A stretch of DNA of 64,000 nt from Odoribacter laneus YIT 12061 (lineage in GTDB: Bacteria; Bacteroidota; Bacteroidia; Bacteroidales; Marinifilaceae). The notes under the pieces are model-generated. The model was given only the letters and a program-made list of their open reading frames with translations, searched no databases and was not told the DNA's origin. How positions within the stretch are numbered: the first letter of the stretch is position 1; each line of letters begins with the position of its first letter. The stretch spans positions 1,896,892 through 1,960,891 of the forward strand of contig NZ_JH594596.1 of the NCBI RefSeq assembly GCF_000243215.1, given 5' to 3'. Shown here piece after piece: positions 8,395 through 17,987 of the stretch. A program made the translations under genes and the position numbers.

Positions 8395-9705
8395 ATGAAA
8401 AAATCATACATACTTGTTTTATTGGCTTTGTTGCCCTTATGGACAATGGGAAAAGGAATCTTGATAAAGAATGTGGTTATTTTTGACGGGAAAAGTCCTG
8501 AAACAATCACTGGAAATATATGGATAGCGGAAAATAAAATCCAGAAAATATCGGCCGAGCCGATAAATGCAGGAGAAGATGTGGAAGTAATCGACGGGCA
8601 TGGAAAATTCCTGATGCCCGGATTGATTGACGCTCATTGGCACGCTTATTTAGCAGCCAATACAATGGTCGATTTGTTGACGGCTCATGCTTCTTATACC
8701 CAATTAAGAGCCGGACAAGAAGCCGGAAAAACTCTTTTGAGGGGATTTACAACGATACGGGATGCCGGAGGACCGGTATTCGGCCTGAAACGGGCCATTG
8801 ACGAAGGAGTGATAACAGGACCGCGTATTTATCCCAGCGGCGCCATTATCTCGGAAACAGGAGGACATGGAGATTTCAGAATGGTATATGACCTCCCGCA
8901 ACCTTTCGATTGCTGCGGACTGACCCATACGGAAAAAATCGGAGCGGCATTAATAGCCGACGGAGTAGATGCCGTGACAGTAGCTGCCCGTAACAATCTG
9001 CGTCTGGGAGCCAGTCAGATCAAATTAATGGCCGGAGGAGGTGTTTCTTCTTTATACGACCAACTGGAAGATGTACAGTATTTCGAAGACGAATTGCATG
9101 CGGCCGTTATGGCCGCCAATGATGCCGGAACTTATGTGATGGTACACGTTTATGTACCCGAGGCAATCCGGCGGGCAATCCAGGCAGGCGTGAAGAGCAT
9201 AGAACACGGGCAGCTGATAGACGAACCGACAATGAAGCTCATTGCCGAAAAAGGCGTATGGCTGTCTATGCAGCCTTTTATAGGGGAGGGAAACAACCAT
9301 TATTCCACTCCCGAACAACAAGCAAAGCACGAACTGGTGGTACAGGGTACAGAAAATGCATATACACTGGCCAAAAAATATGGCGTAAAACTGGCCTGGG
9401 GTACCGACTTATTGTTTAGCCCGTCCAATGCCCGGAATCAAAATTTGAATATCGAAAAAATGACCCGCTGGTTTTCCAATTACGAAATCCTGAAAATGAT
9501 TACTCACGACAATGCGGAATTACTGGCCTTATCCGGTCGCCGCAATCCTTACCCCGGTACATTGGGCGTTATCGAAGAAGGAGCTTTGGCAGATCTGATC
9601 GTAGTAGACGGGAATGCATTGGAAGACATAAAAGTACTGACCGACCCGGAGAAAAATATGCTATTGATTATGAAAAACGGGAAAGTATACAAAAATAATC
9701 TCTAA
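8395..9705 (+). CDS. Exported metal-dependent amidohydrolase (imidazolonepropionase-like)
   Basis: 436 residues with an N-terminal signal peptide (KKSYILVLLALLPLWTMG). The composite amidohydrolase fold is clear: beta-sandwich start (GILIKNVVIFDGKSPETITGN), metal ligands His81 and His83 in DAHWHAYL, the segment QIKLMAGGGV whose Lys is probably the carboxylated metal bridge, HVY and SIEHGQLID histidines, and WGTDLLF with the final Asp. The closing GVIEEGALADLIVVDGN is typical. Relatives include Xaa-Pro dipeptidases and organophosphate- or mycotoxin-hydrolysing enzymes, so substrate cannot be told from sequence; a periplasmic dipeptidase is the most likely role. It seems to be transcribed alone. 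Confidence 0.85.
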   Translation: MKKSYILVLLALLPLWTMGKGILIKNVVIFDGKSPETITGNIWIAENKIQKISAEPINAGEDVEVIDGHGKFLMPGLIDAHWHAYLAANTMVDLLTAHASYTQLRAGQEAGKTLLRGFTTIRDAGGPVFGLKRAIDEGVITGPRIYPSGAIISETGGHGDFRMVYDLPQPFDCCGLTHTEKIGAALIADGVDAVTVAARNNLRLGASQIKLMAGGGVSSLYDQLEDVQYFEDELHAAVMAANDAGTYVMVHVYVPEAIRRAIQAGVKSIEHGQLIDEPTMKLIAEKGVWLSMQPFIGEGNNHYSTPEQQAKHELVVQGTENAYTLAKKYGVKLAWGTDLLFSPSNARNQNLNIEKMTRWFSNYEILKMITHDNAELLALSGRRNPYPGTLGVIEEGALADLIVVDGNALEDIKVLTDPEKNMLLIMKNGKVYKNNL

Positions 9706-9796
9706 AACAATCCGACGAATCATTCGACAGCCTTTATAGAGCTTGTGATCCGCCGGATTATTTTATATAACACCTATCTATACTCTTTTTCCCTTA

Positions 9797-10912
9797 TCAA
9801 CGACACATCTTATACACCTCACAACCGGTCAATAGAAATGCTCCGACCCCGTACACTTCTGTCATTTCCCGGCTCACCTTTTTCGGATCTGCCCCAATAG
9901 GCTGCACATATCCCAATTTACCGTCCTCTTCTACAGCTGATACCAAAGCTTGCCAGCCTTTTTCCACTACAGGACGAAATTTTTCACTCGGCAATATACC
10001 CTGATTGATTCCATAAGCCAAAGCATATACAAAAAAACCGGTACTACTAGTTTCCGGAGCCGGATAGCTTTCAGGATCCAGCAGACTGGCCCGCCAAAAT
10101 CCATCTGCCTGTTGTAAAGCGGCAATCCGCTCCGCCATCCGGACAAACAAATCTTCGTAAAAACTTCTGTACTTACTTTTTTGAGGCAGTTGCTCCAATA
10201 ATTGACAAAGGCCTCCCATTACCCAACCATTCCCCCGTCCCCAAAATACCTTGGCTCCGTTTGCTTCTTGTTGTCCCAGATAACGGCGATCCCGGTAAAA
10301 CAAATCTTCTTCTTCGTCAAACAATTGTTCATAAGTCGCCTTAAATTCCCGTTCCATAAACCGAATGTATTTTTTATCTCCGGTCATTGCATACAAACGG
10401 GCATACACTGCCGGCGCCATAAACAAGGCATCACACCAAGTCCAACGCTCCAAGGTTTCCGGTCGACGGTAATCCAAGTCAAAAGATCCCCGGGAAGGAT
10501 GAGCAATAACCCAATCGGTTCGGGCCAGAGTAGGCTGAATCATACCCTCTTTACCGTACTTTTTATACATATCCAGGTATAACTGACTTACGGCAATATC
10601 GTCGGCATGATACATTCTCCCTCCCGGCTGCCAATAATTACGATTCCCGATCTTTCTCAGCCATTTAAAATAAGTGGTGTCGCCCTTCTCCTCAGCCAAC
10701 GATGCCCACTGAAACATTCCCAGATACAGAGCTGCATTCGTCCAATCTGTACGCCGGTGTTTTACTTCTTCAAAATGTCCGATCTGCCAATCTGCCACTT
10801 GTTTCATTACCCGGGTTACCTCCTCCGGAGTCCAGCCAGCAGAATAACCCTCTCCTCGAAGAGACAAGCTGATTCCGACAAACAGACAAACAATACTGAT
10901 TCCTTTTTTCAT
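9797..10912 (-). CDS. GH88/GH105-type unsaturated uronyl hydrolase
   Basis: 371 residues with a signal peptide (about 1-20). This family removes the 4,5-unsaturated uronic acid left at the non-reducing end by polysaccharide lyases, by hydration of the double bond. The (alpha/alpha)6 barrel signature is seen in LGMFQWASLAEEKGDTTYF, MYHADDIAVSQLY (Asp104, Asp105), ERWTWCDALFMAP (Asp161), FWGRGNGWVMGGL and TSSTGFFVYALAYGI. The closing VQPIGADPKKVSREMTEVYGVGAFLLTG is typical of GH105. It is the last gene of the long uronate operon, 21 bp after the GH29 gene. Its product, free unsaturated uronate, is the substrate for KduI of the same operon. Confidence 0.9.
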   Translation of the reverse strand: MKKGISIVCLFVGISLSLRGEGYSAGWTPEEVTRVMKQVADWQIGHFEEVKHRRTDWTNAALYLGMFQWASLAEEKGDTTYFKWLRKIGNRNYWQPGGRMYHADDIAVSQLYLDMYKKYGKEGMIQPTLARTDWVIAHPSRGSFDLDYRRPETLERWTWCDALFMAPAVYARLYAMTGDKKYIRFMEREFKATYEQLFDEEEDLFYRDRRYLGQQEANGAKVFWGRGNGWVMGGLCQLLEQLPQKSKYRSFYEDLFVRMAERIAALQQADGFWRASLLDPESYPAPETSSTGFFVYALAYGINQGILPSEKFRPVVEKGWQALVSAVEEDGKLGYVQPIGADPKKVSREMTEVYGVGAFLLTGCEVYKMCR

Positions 10913-10933
10913 AACTTATATTACCATTTTTAA

Positions 10934-12343
10934 CTACACTTTCGGGGCCACATAATTTCCGACAGAATCCCCCTCTTTTAATTTCAAACGGATCACATAC
11001 GGGAAACCGTCCTTTACTTCCGGGGCCGGAATCACAAACTCATTTTTCGTACTTTTCTCCGGTTTTAATTCCATCCCTTCCTTTCCCAGCACTACACAAT
11101 TTTCGATGACAGACCCCGTAGGTAATACTACTTTCAACATTCCGGACACCGGTTGATAGCACACGACCATATATACAAAACCGTTATCCCGATGCCGAGT
11201 ATAATACCCCCATTTCTGCGGTTTTAAAGGAGCCTGTACACATCCATAAATCGCTTCTCCGTTAAGCTGCATCCATTTCCCCACCTTACGGGCCATTTGC
11301 TTTTCTTCCTCCCGAAGACTTCCGTCCCCTTTGGGTCCGAAATTCAACACAAAATTTCCGTTCATAGAAGTTGCCGCTGCCAGCATCTCTATAATTTCTG
11401 TAGCACTTTTAATATGTCCCCGCCAATCAGCCTGATAGCCCCACTGATTTTCGGGTATTGTCATGACACATTCCCAATCGTTTTGCGGCGCTTTTTCCGG
11501 TAAACTCCGTTCCCAGCCCTGTTCGTAGTCTCCCATCAATTTCCCGTTCGTATCAAAATGCCGGGCTCCTTTTTCATCTACTCTCAGGCGGCTCCCACAA
11601 ATAATACCGGGATTCAGACGATGCATCAACTGCTCGATATCCCAGGTTATCTTCCCGAATTTCACTACCGATTTATCCCAGGTTCCATCAAACCAAAATC
11701 CTTTTACCTCCGGATAGCGGGTCATCAATTCCGTAATCTGTTTATTCATAAAATCACAGTAACGGAAAAAAGCAAGACTATCTTCTACAGTTTCTACGCG
11801 GGAACGCCAATCGGGATGATTCCAATCGATAATGGAATAATAGAAATATACATCTATTCCCTCCTGGGTATAAGCATCCACATACTCCTTCAATAAATCA
11901 CGACCGAAAGGGGTACGACTTACATCATAATCCGTATATTCACTGGGCCACAAACAAAACCCTTCGTGATGTTTGGTAGTGATGACCGAATATTTCACTC
12001 CCATCTCTTTTGCAATCCGGGCCCATTCCCGGGCGTCAAATTCAGGCAAAACAAACTGCCGTGTCAGCGCTTCGTAATCCTCGTCGGAAATACGGGCATT
12101 GCCCTTTATCCACTCTGCAGCCCCTTCCACATATTTCCCATTCCAATGTCCCCCAGCCAAAGAATACAGTCCGAAATGAATAAACTGCCCGAAACGGTTC
12201 TCTCTCCAACGCTGCATAGCGGCATCGGTTCGTTTCCCTTCCCGGCTGGCTCCATATTTCAACGGGATTTGTGCTATAAGCTGCCCGGACACCAGAAGAC
12301 ACAGGCTAAAAAAAACAGCGGATAATACCAATTTACGTCTCAT
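10934..12343 (-). CDS. GH29 alpha-L-fucosidase
   Basis: 469 residues with a signal peptide (about 1-24). GH29 enzymes are retaining fucosidases. The barrel starts at RWRENRFGQFIHFGLYS. TTKHHEGFCLWPS carries the conserved His pair, YYSIIDWNHPDW follows, and the nucleophile is probably Asp219 in KGFWFDGTWD. NDWECVMTIPENQWGYQ and NGNFVLNFGPKGDG are also typical. A short C-terminal beta-sandwich (about 370-469) completes it. It lies 14 bp after the GH2 gene and 21 bp before GH105, so it is translated from the same mRNA. Fucose is a side group on some sulfated glycosaminoglycans and on host N- and O-glycans. The acid/base residue is not assigned. Confidence 0.92.
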   Translation of the reverse strand: MRRKLVLSAVFFSLCLLVSGQLIAQIPLKYGASREGKRTDAAMQRWRENRFGQFIHFGLYSLAGGHWNGKYVEGAAEWIKGNARISDEDYEALTRQFVLPEFDAREWARIAKEMGVKYSVITTKHHEGFCLWPSEYTDYDVSRTPFGRDLLKEYVDAYTQEGIDVYFYYSIIDWNHPDWRSRVETVEDSLAFFRYCDFMNKQITELMTRYPEVKGFWFDGTWDKSVVKFGKITWDIEQLMHRLNPGIICGSRLRVDEKGARHFDTNGKLMGDYEQGWERSLPEKAPQNDWECVMTIPENQWGYQADWRGHIKSATEIIEMLAAATSMNGNFVLNFGPKGDGSLREEEKQMARKVGKWMQLNGEAIYGCVQAPLKPQKWGYYTRHRDNGFVYMVVCYQPVSGMLKVVLPTGSVIENCVVLGKEGMELKPEKSTKNEFVIPAPEVKDGFPYVIRLKLKEGDSVGNYVAPKV

Positions 12344-12357
12344 TTTTTTCTATTTAA

Positions 12358-14472
12358 TTAAAACCCCCAATGTTCTGTATTCTTATCCAAAGGAACAGCT
12401 TCTCCGGCTTTTCGTTCCCGGGTATAGTTCCACTCAATCTGATCTGTATGTGTTTTATCCCCCTGCTGTACAATCGCCTCCAGGACATTTTTTCCTTTGT
12501 TAAGACGGACATTTTCAAAAATAAAATGAACATCGGTATATCCCTGACGGGCAGGAGATTGTCGTATACCGTTCACATATAAATCCGGTCGGCCCACATT
12601 GGAATATACCGTCACTTCCGTCTGTTGTTTTTCCCTTTCTTTTAAGCGACGCTGGGTGATATAAACGACAGGTTCTTTACTCCAATTCGCCTTATACCAG
12701 TAATAAGCATCCTTCTTTACCTGACGGTCGAAAGTGATTAAACCTTTCATATTGCGGGCTTCCACCCCGCCTCTCTTCCACATCGGCACAGCAAAATCAA
12801 ACATATTCCACAGATAGGAAGCGATAATATACGGATGCTGGGCGATAATCCCCCATTGATATTCATGCGTTTTTGTCTGAAATGTCTCGGGATAGAACGC
12901 TTTGGTCCAGTCCAGCGATTCCTCTATATATTCCGTCTGATGAGCGATATTGGCGTCTGCCCCGTATTCCGTAAGCATCAGCTTATAATCCGGGAAACGG
13001 GTTTCCAGATCTTCTATCCACGGCTGAATAGCTTGTATATTTTTCTCATACCACCCGAAATAACGGTTCATTCCCTGTATATCGGCATTTCGATTTACCG
13101 GATGTTCCATATGCCCGTATCCGTTTACGGAAACCGTATACCGGTCAGGGTCTTCCGTCTTAGCGACATCGTGCAATTGCCGGGTCAAAGCAGCCGTGTA
13201 TGCAGTAGGAGCATACACTTCATTGTGTAAACCCCAGACATAAATAGAGGGATGATTAAAACTCTGGCGAATCAGTTCCCTCAGTTGTTCTTTCGCATTC
13301 GGCCCTTCCTGTGTACTTACCCGATTCACGAAAGGAATTTCGGCCCAGACAATCAACCCCAAACTATCGCAACGGGAATAAAAGTAATCCGATTGCTGGT
13401 AATGGGCCAGACGAATAGTCGTAGCGCCGATGTCCAGGATAGCCGCCAAATCCGCATCGTGTTGTTCGCGCCCTAAAGCACTTCCCAATCCCCACCAATC
13501 CTGGTGACGTGTCACTCCATACATGGGGTATTTTTCTCCATTCAGGTAAAATCCTTTCCCGGCGATTATTTCATATTTCCGGAATCCCAGCGGCTGAATC
13601 ACTTCGTCCCAGATTTGTCCCTCCCGTTTCAAACGGGTTACCACCTTGTATAAATACGGATCCGGACGTCCCTGCCACAAATGAGGTCTCTTTATCCGGA
13701 ACTGTTGCCTAAACTCCTGTGTTCCCTGAGGGAGTACGATTATTTCTTCTCTCTGTAGCTTACATACCTTTCCTTCAGCATCGTATACGGCATTCTCCAA
13801 TTCCATCCGGCAAACGGTTCCCAGACGATTCTCTATTTTCACTTTTATTCCCACCTCTGCCTGCCGGGCCGAAACATTTTTCTGAGTAATGTACACTCCA
13901 GGGGAAGCATAATCCGTTACAGCAATATGGACTGGTTCCGTTATAACCAACCAAACGGGACGATAAATTCCGCCATATACTCCGAAAAGACTGTGATTGA
14001 CAGGGATTACATCGGGACGGGAACTATTATCTACCCGGACCAGAATTTCATTTTCCTCTCCGGATTTTAACAAAGCTGTCAGATCAAAAGCACAAGCCGA
14101 ATAACCGCCCAAGTGATTCCCTGCATACTCCCCGTTTACATATATCTCCGCCACTTGTCCGATTCCCTCAAAACGCAGAAATATGTTCTTTCCTTTCCAA
14201 TCGGGGGATACAGACAGCCGTTTGCGGTAATAAGCCGGACCGGCGTAAAAATTATTATGTTGCTCCTGCATATCCCGGGCATTCCACGTATGCGGCAACT
14301 GCACTTCTTTCCAACCCTTTTCCCAAACAGCCTGCCATTTTACAGGATCTTCCGGAAAGGGACCTCTTTTAAATTGCCAGTTGTCATTAAAGGCCTTTAT
14401 TGTCCGTCCTTCCGCCTGTACACCGACAGTCACTACAATCCCTAACCAAAATAACAATACCTTTTTCCACAT
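12358..14472 (-). CDS. GH2 beta-galactosidase or beta-glucuronidase
   Basis: 704 residues with a signal peptide (about 1-20). Three GH2 domains follow: sugar-binding sandwich (about 25-180), immunoglobulin-like domain (about 185-295) and TIM barrel (from about 305). Acid/base Glu418 is in WGLHNEVY and nucleophile Glu502 in MLTEYGAD. The enzyme is shorter than LacZ and lacks its domains 4-5, as in many Bacteroidota GH2 proteins. Sequence alone does not separate galactosidase from glucuronidase. The operon, which includes glucuronate isomerase, makes beta-glucuronidase an attractive inference, since hydrolysis of saturated uronides would supply UxaC. It sits 53 bp downstream of uxaC. Confidence 0.85.
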   Translation of the reverse strand: MWKKVLLFWLGIVVTVGVQAEGRTIKAFNDNWQFKRGPFPEDPVKWQAVWEKGWKEVQLPHTWNARDMQEQHNNFYAGPAYYRKRLSVSPDWKGKNIFLRFEGIGQVAEIYVNGEYAGNHLGGYSACAFDLTALLKSGEENEILVRVDNSSRPDVIPVNHSLFGVYGGIYRPVWLVITEPVHIAVTDYASPGVYITQKNVSARQAEVGIKVKIENRLGTVCRMELENAVYDAEGKVCKLQREEIIVLPQGTQEFRQQFRIKRPHLWQGRPDPYLYKVVTRLKREGQIWDEVIQPLGFRKYEIIAGKGFYLNGEKYPMYGVTRHQDWWGLGSALGREQHDADLAAILDIGATTIRLAHYQQSDYFYSRCDSLGLIVWAEIPFVNRVSTQEGPNAKEQLRELIRQSFNHPSIYVWGLHNEVYAPTAYTAALTRQLHDVAKTEDPDRYTVSVNGYGHMEHPVNRNADIQGMNRYFGWYEKNIQAIQPWIEDLETRFPDYKLMLTEYGADANIAHQTEYIEESLDWTKAFYPETFQTKTHEYQWGIIAQHPYIIASYLWNMFDFAVPMWKRGGVEARNMKGLITFDRQVKKDAYYWYKANWSKEPVVYITQRRLKEREKQQTEVTVYSNVGRPDLYVNGIRQSPARQGYTDVHFIFENVRLNKGKNVLEAIVQQGDKTHTDQIEWNYTRERKAGEAVPLDKNTEHWGF

Positions 14473-14525
14473 AATTCTGCATTTTATTACTGTTTATATT
14501 TCTTCCCGTCTTCTCCTTTCGCTTC

Positions 14526-15926
14526 TCAGGAATTAAAAAAATATCCTTTTGCATTCCAATAACAGATATTTTCCGTCATCTGCCCGATAAAATCAAAAGC
14601 CTCCCGGGGCAATAATCCCTTTTGGATATCGTTTCCCAACATATTACACAAAATACGCCGGAAATATTCATGCCGGGGAAAAGACAAAAAACTACGGGAA
14701 TCTGTGAGCATACCGACAAAACGACTCAGCAATCCTCCGTTAGAAAGTACATTCAATTGCCGGATTATCCCGTCCAGCTGATCGAGAAACCACCAAGCAG
14801 CACCGTACTGCATTTTTCCAATCTCCGATCCGTCGTTAAAATTATAAGCCATTGACATCATGACTTCGGCATCCTTCGGATTCAAATGATAAAGAATCGT
14901 ACGGGTAAGTTTTCCTGCTGCATCCAGCCGGCCGAAAAACTTAGACAAAGCCTCTGCCATAGGCCGATCAGTTATCGAATCGCATCCGATATCAGCCCCC
15001 AACAATTGATACAAACGGATGTTGTTATTCCGGATAGCTCCTATGTGAAATTGTTGTGCCCATCCCATACGGTAATTCTGTACAGCCAAATGGTACAACA
15101 TCCCCGTCTGAAATATCTCTATTTCTTCTGTAGTCAAATGCTGATTTTTCAAAAGCTTATCGAATAAACATTCCAAAGCGCTTTCGCTGAAATCAGCTCC
15201 GGGAAAAGCGTATAAACCGTGATCTGAAAGCCGGCATCCCAGTTGGTGAAAATAGCGCTGCCGCCGGTCAACAGCTTCCAGCAAGTCCGGCCAATGCCGG
15301 ATTTCCATATCCGCTGCTGCTCCCAACTTTTCCAAATATTGTCGGTAAACAAGACCGTCCTCTACTGCCATAAGTTTATCCGGACGCCAAGCCGGTAACA
15401 CTTTTACCCCGAAAGGAGTAGTTGCTATCTGACGGTGAAATTCCAGATTGTCGGCAGGATCATCCGTTGTACACACTATTTCGACATTCATCCGCTGTAA
15501 CAAATGCCTTACCGAAAATTCCTTTTCCTTCAACAATGCATTACAGCGACGGTAAATCGCTTCCCCGTTCTCTTTTGTCAGTAACTCCTCTATTCCGAAA
15601 TAACGCTTTAACTCCAACTGACTCCAATGGTACAGAGGATTCCGCATCGCATAAGGCAATGTCTCTGCCCATTTCATAAATTTTGCCAAATCCTCCCCCT
15701 TGCCTGTAACATACTCTTCCTCTATTCCATTGGCCCGCATCAAACGCCATTTGTAATGGTCGCTACCCAGCCATAATTCCGTTATGGAAGAAAATTGACG
15801 GTCCTCCGCAATATACTGCGGATTCAAATGATTATGGTAATCAATAATCGGTAAAGCAGTTGCATGCTTTTGAAAAAGCTCTTCCGCAAACTCATTTTCA
15901 AGTAAAAAATGCTCGTCTATAAACAT
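14526..15926 (-). CDS. uxaC: Glucuronate (uronate) isomerase
   Basis: 466 residues from the ATG at 15926; a TTG at 15950 is in frame but would overlap uxuA and adds no conserved residues. UxaC interconverts D-glucuronate and D-fructuronate (and galacturonate and tagaturonate). Family marks are the start FLLENEFAEELFQKHA, PIIDYHNHLNP with metal-type histidines, CTTDDPADNLEFH, FHIGAIRNNN and GMLTDSRSFLSFPRHEYFRR. It follows uxuA with a 10-bp gap and provides the substrate for the SDR reductase encoded upstream in the same operon. Confidence 0.95.
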   Translation of the reverse strand: MFIDEHFLLENEFAEELFQKHATALPIIDYHNHLNPQYIAEDRQFSSITELWLGSDHYKWRLMRANGIEEEYVTGKGEDLAKFMKWAETLPYAMRNPLYHWSQLELKRYFGIEELLTKENGEAIYRRCNALLKEKEFSVRHLLQRMNVEIVCTTDDPADNLEFHRQIATTPFGVKVLPAWRPDKLMAVEDGLVYRQYLEKLGAAADMEIRHWPDLLEAVDRRQRYFHQLGCRLSDHGLYAFPGADFSESALECLFDKLLKNQHLTTEEIEIFQTGMLYHLAVQNYRMGWAQQFHIGAIRNNNIRLYQLLGADIGCDSITDRPMAEALSKFFGRLDAAGKLTRTILYHLNPKDAEVMMSMAYNFNDGSEIGKMQYGAAWWFLDQLDGIIRQLNVLSNGGLLSRFVGMLTDSRSFLSFPRHEYFRRILCNMLGNDIQKGLLPREAFDFIGQMTENICYWNAKGYFFNS

Positions 15927-15936
15927 AATCTCCTTA

Positions 15937-17118
15937 TTACAGATATCCAAGTGTACGGGCTATGCCCCATTCCAAGCCTCTTATTTCCGCTAAACCTCTC
16001 AGGCGACCGATGGCAGAATACCCCGGATAAGTCTTTTTCTTTAAATCATCCAGCATCTGATGTCCGTGGTCGGGACGCATAGGCAAACCTTCTTTCCGCC
16101 GGTTCATCACCTCAACCAAGTTCCGGACAATAGCATACATATCAATACTACCTTCCAAATGATAAGCCTCGTAAAAATTTCCCCACTCATCGCGCTGCGT
16201 ACTCCTTAAGTGTACAAAATAAATCCGATCTCCCAACTCTTTTGCCATAACCGGCAAATCATTGTCTGCCCGCACACTGAAAGAACCGGTGCAAAAGCAC
16301 AAACCATTCGACCGATTGGGCACGGCCTCTACCAAACGTTCAAAATCAGCCCGGGTACTTAAAATCCGGGGCAATCCCAATAACTTATAAGGAGGATCAT
16401 CGGGATGAATGGCTAAACGTATCCCTACTTCGTCAGCTACAGGAGCTACCTCCTCTAAAAATCCGATCAGATTCTGCCGCAATTGTTCTTCCCCTATATT
16501 TTTATACAAAGCCAATCCTTCGCGGATAGCTTCCTCCGTAAAACTTTCATCCGCTCCCGGCAATCCCATCAATATACTCTCCATCAACACCTGTTTTTCC
16601 TTTTCCGTCATTTGAGCATACCGGATTTTCGCCCGTTCTACCTCTTCCGGCGTATAATCCCGTTCTGCATTCTCCCGCTTCAACATATACAGGTCAAAAG
16701 CCACAAAAGCAGCCCTTTCAAACCGGAGCGCCCGGGAACCATCCTCTGTTTCATATACGACAGAGGTACGGGTCCAATCCAAAACAGGCATAAAATTATA
16801 AGTCACTACTTTTATCCCACATTCTGCCAGGTTACGGATACTTTGTTTGTAATTTTCGATATGCTTTTCATAACCGGATGCCCGTGTTTTGATCTCCTCG
16901 CTGACCGGTAAACTCTCTACGACAGTCCAATGTAAACCGGCTGTCGCTATCATTTCTTTCCGTTTCCGGATTTCCTCTACCGGCCACGCTTCTCCCGGAA
17001 CAATATGATGAAGGGCACTCACAACACCCGTTGCTCCTGCCTGACGTATATCTGCCAAACTGACTATATCATTCGGTCCATACCACCGAAAACTCTGCTC
17101 AAATCGATAAGTATTCAT
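15937..17118 (-). CDS. uxuA: Mannonate dehydratase
   Basis: 393 residues from the ATG at 17118. The frame stays open 22 codons further upstream, but that part overlaps the end of the SDR gene and has no family similarity. UxuA dehydrates D-mannonate to 2-keto-3-deoxygluconate. Typical features are the start [73 protein letters not shown] and [12 protein letters not shown], holding the His, Asp and Cys metal ligands of the xylose-isomerase-like barrel. It lies between the SDR gene (34 bp upstream) and uxaC. Confidence 0.95.
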   Translation of the reverse strand: MNTYRFEQSFRWYGPNDIVSLADIRQAGATGVVSALHHIVPGEAWPVEEIRKRKEMIATAGLHWTVVESLPVSEEIKTRASGYEKHIENYKQSIRNLAECGIKVVTYNFMPVLDWTRTSVVYETEDGSRALRFERAAFVAFDLYMLKRENAERDYTPEEVERAKIRYAQMTEKEKQVLMESILMGLPGADESFTEEAIREGLALYKNIGEEQLRQNLIGFLEEVAPVADEVGIRLAIHPDDPPYKLLGLPRILSTRADFERLVEAVPNRSNGLCFCTGSFSVRADNDLPVMAKELGDRIYFVHLRSTQRDEWGNFYEAYHLEGSIDMYAIVRNLVEVMNRRKEGLPMRPDHGHQMLDDLKKKTYPGYSAIGRLRGLAEIRGLEWGIARTLGYL

Positions 17119-17152
17119 TTTCCATTTAATAATTTTAAAAAATCTTACTCTC

Positions 17153-17962
17153 TCAGACTCCGCTGAATATACTGAATCCCCCATCTACCGGTAATATAGT
17201 TCCCGTCATAAAAGAGGAATCATCGCTTGCCAAAAAGACAACCGCTCCGTTCAGTTCTTCCGCTTTTCCCAACCGCCCGAAAGGAGTAGCCCGGATGACG
17301 TCTTTTGCCCTTTCTGAATAAGAACCATCCGGTTGAGTCATCAAAGTCCTGTTTTGTTCTGTAATAAAAAAACCGGGAGCAATTGCATTGACCCGGATAC
17401 CTTCTCCGAATTTCCGGGCAAACTCTACAGCCACCCATTTGGTAAAATTATCGATACCGGCTTTGGCCGACGAATAACCGACCACCCGGGTGACAACCGA
17501 TTGCGCGGTCATGGAAGAAATATTGATAATAGATCCTTTCTTCTGCCGGGCCATCTGAGCTCCAAAAACCAATGTCGGAATAACAGTTCCCTTTAAGTTG
17601 AGGTCGAATACTTGCTGATAAGCATCTATATCCATATCCAAGATCGTCTGCCCGGGAGCAATCGTCGCCCCTGTCTTATTACCTCCCGCTGCATTAATCA
17701 GAATATCCACCCGCCCCCATAACTGCACAACTGCCGCACAAACCCGTTCTACTTCAGCCTTGTTTAAAACATCCGCTTTCCCAAAATAAGCCTCCGTCCC
17801 CAAAGCCTTCAATTCTTCCACTAATTTTTCTCCTTTTTCTGCCTGCCTTCCCAAAATAACAATCTTGGCTCCCTGACGGGCCAGACAACGGGCCATAGAG
17901 GACCCCAGCACCCCATAACCACCCGTTATAACAGCAATCCGGTCTTTTACATCAAACATCAT
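17153..17962 (-). CDS. SDR-family D-fructuronate reductase (mannonate oxidoreductase)
   Basis: 269 residues, short-chain dehydrogenase/reductase. The nucleotide-binding motif [11 protein letters not shown] is near residue 15 and NAAGGN near 89. The catalytic Ser is in INISSMT and the Tyr-Lys pair in YSSAKAG. The C-terminal [11 protein letters not shown] is common in this subgroup. Standing directly upstream of uxuA and uxaC, it most likely reduces fructuronate to mannonate, replacing the unrelated long-chain UxuB of enterobacteria. The reaction is inferred from operon position; the fold is certain. The start is ATG 17962, with a second ATG one codon later. Confidence 0.85.
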   Translation of the reverse strand: MMFDVKDRIAVITGGYGVLGSSMARCLARQGAKIVILGRQAEKGEKLVEELKALGTEAYFGKADVLNKAEVERVCAAVVQLWGRVDILINAAGGNKTGATIAPGQTILDMDIDAYQQVFDLNLKGTVIPTLVFGAQMARQKKGSIINISSMTAQSVVTRVVGYSSAKAGIDNFTKWVAVEFARKFGEGIRVNAIAPGFFITEQNRTLMTQPDGSYSERAKDVIRATPFGRLGKAEELNGAVVFLASDDSSFMTGTILPVDGGFSIFSGV

Positions 17963-17987
17963 CTTCTTTTTTTATAAACCGATTCCC

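Noticed and set aside
12042-12302. Second frames inside the GH29 gene and many similar ones inside other long genes
   Set aside because: They lie wholly within strongly supported genes, have arginine- and serine-rich composition typical of shadow frames and show no domain.
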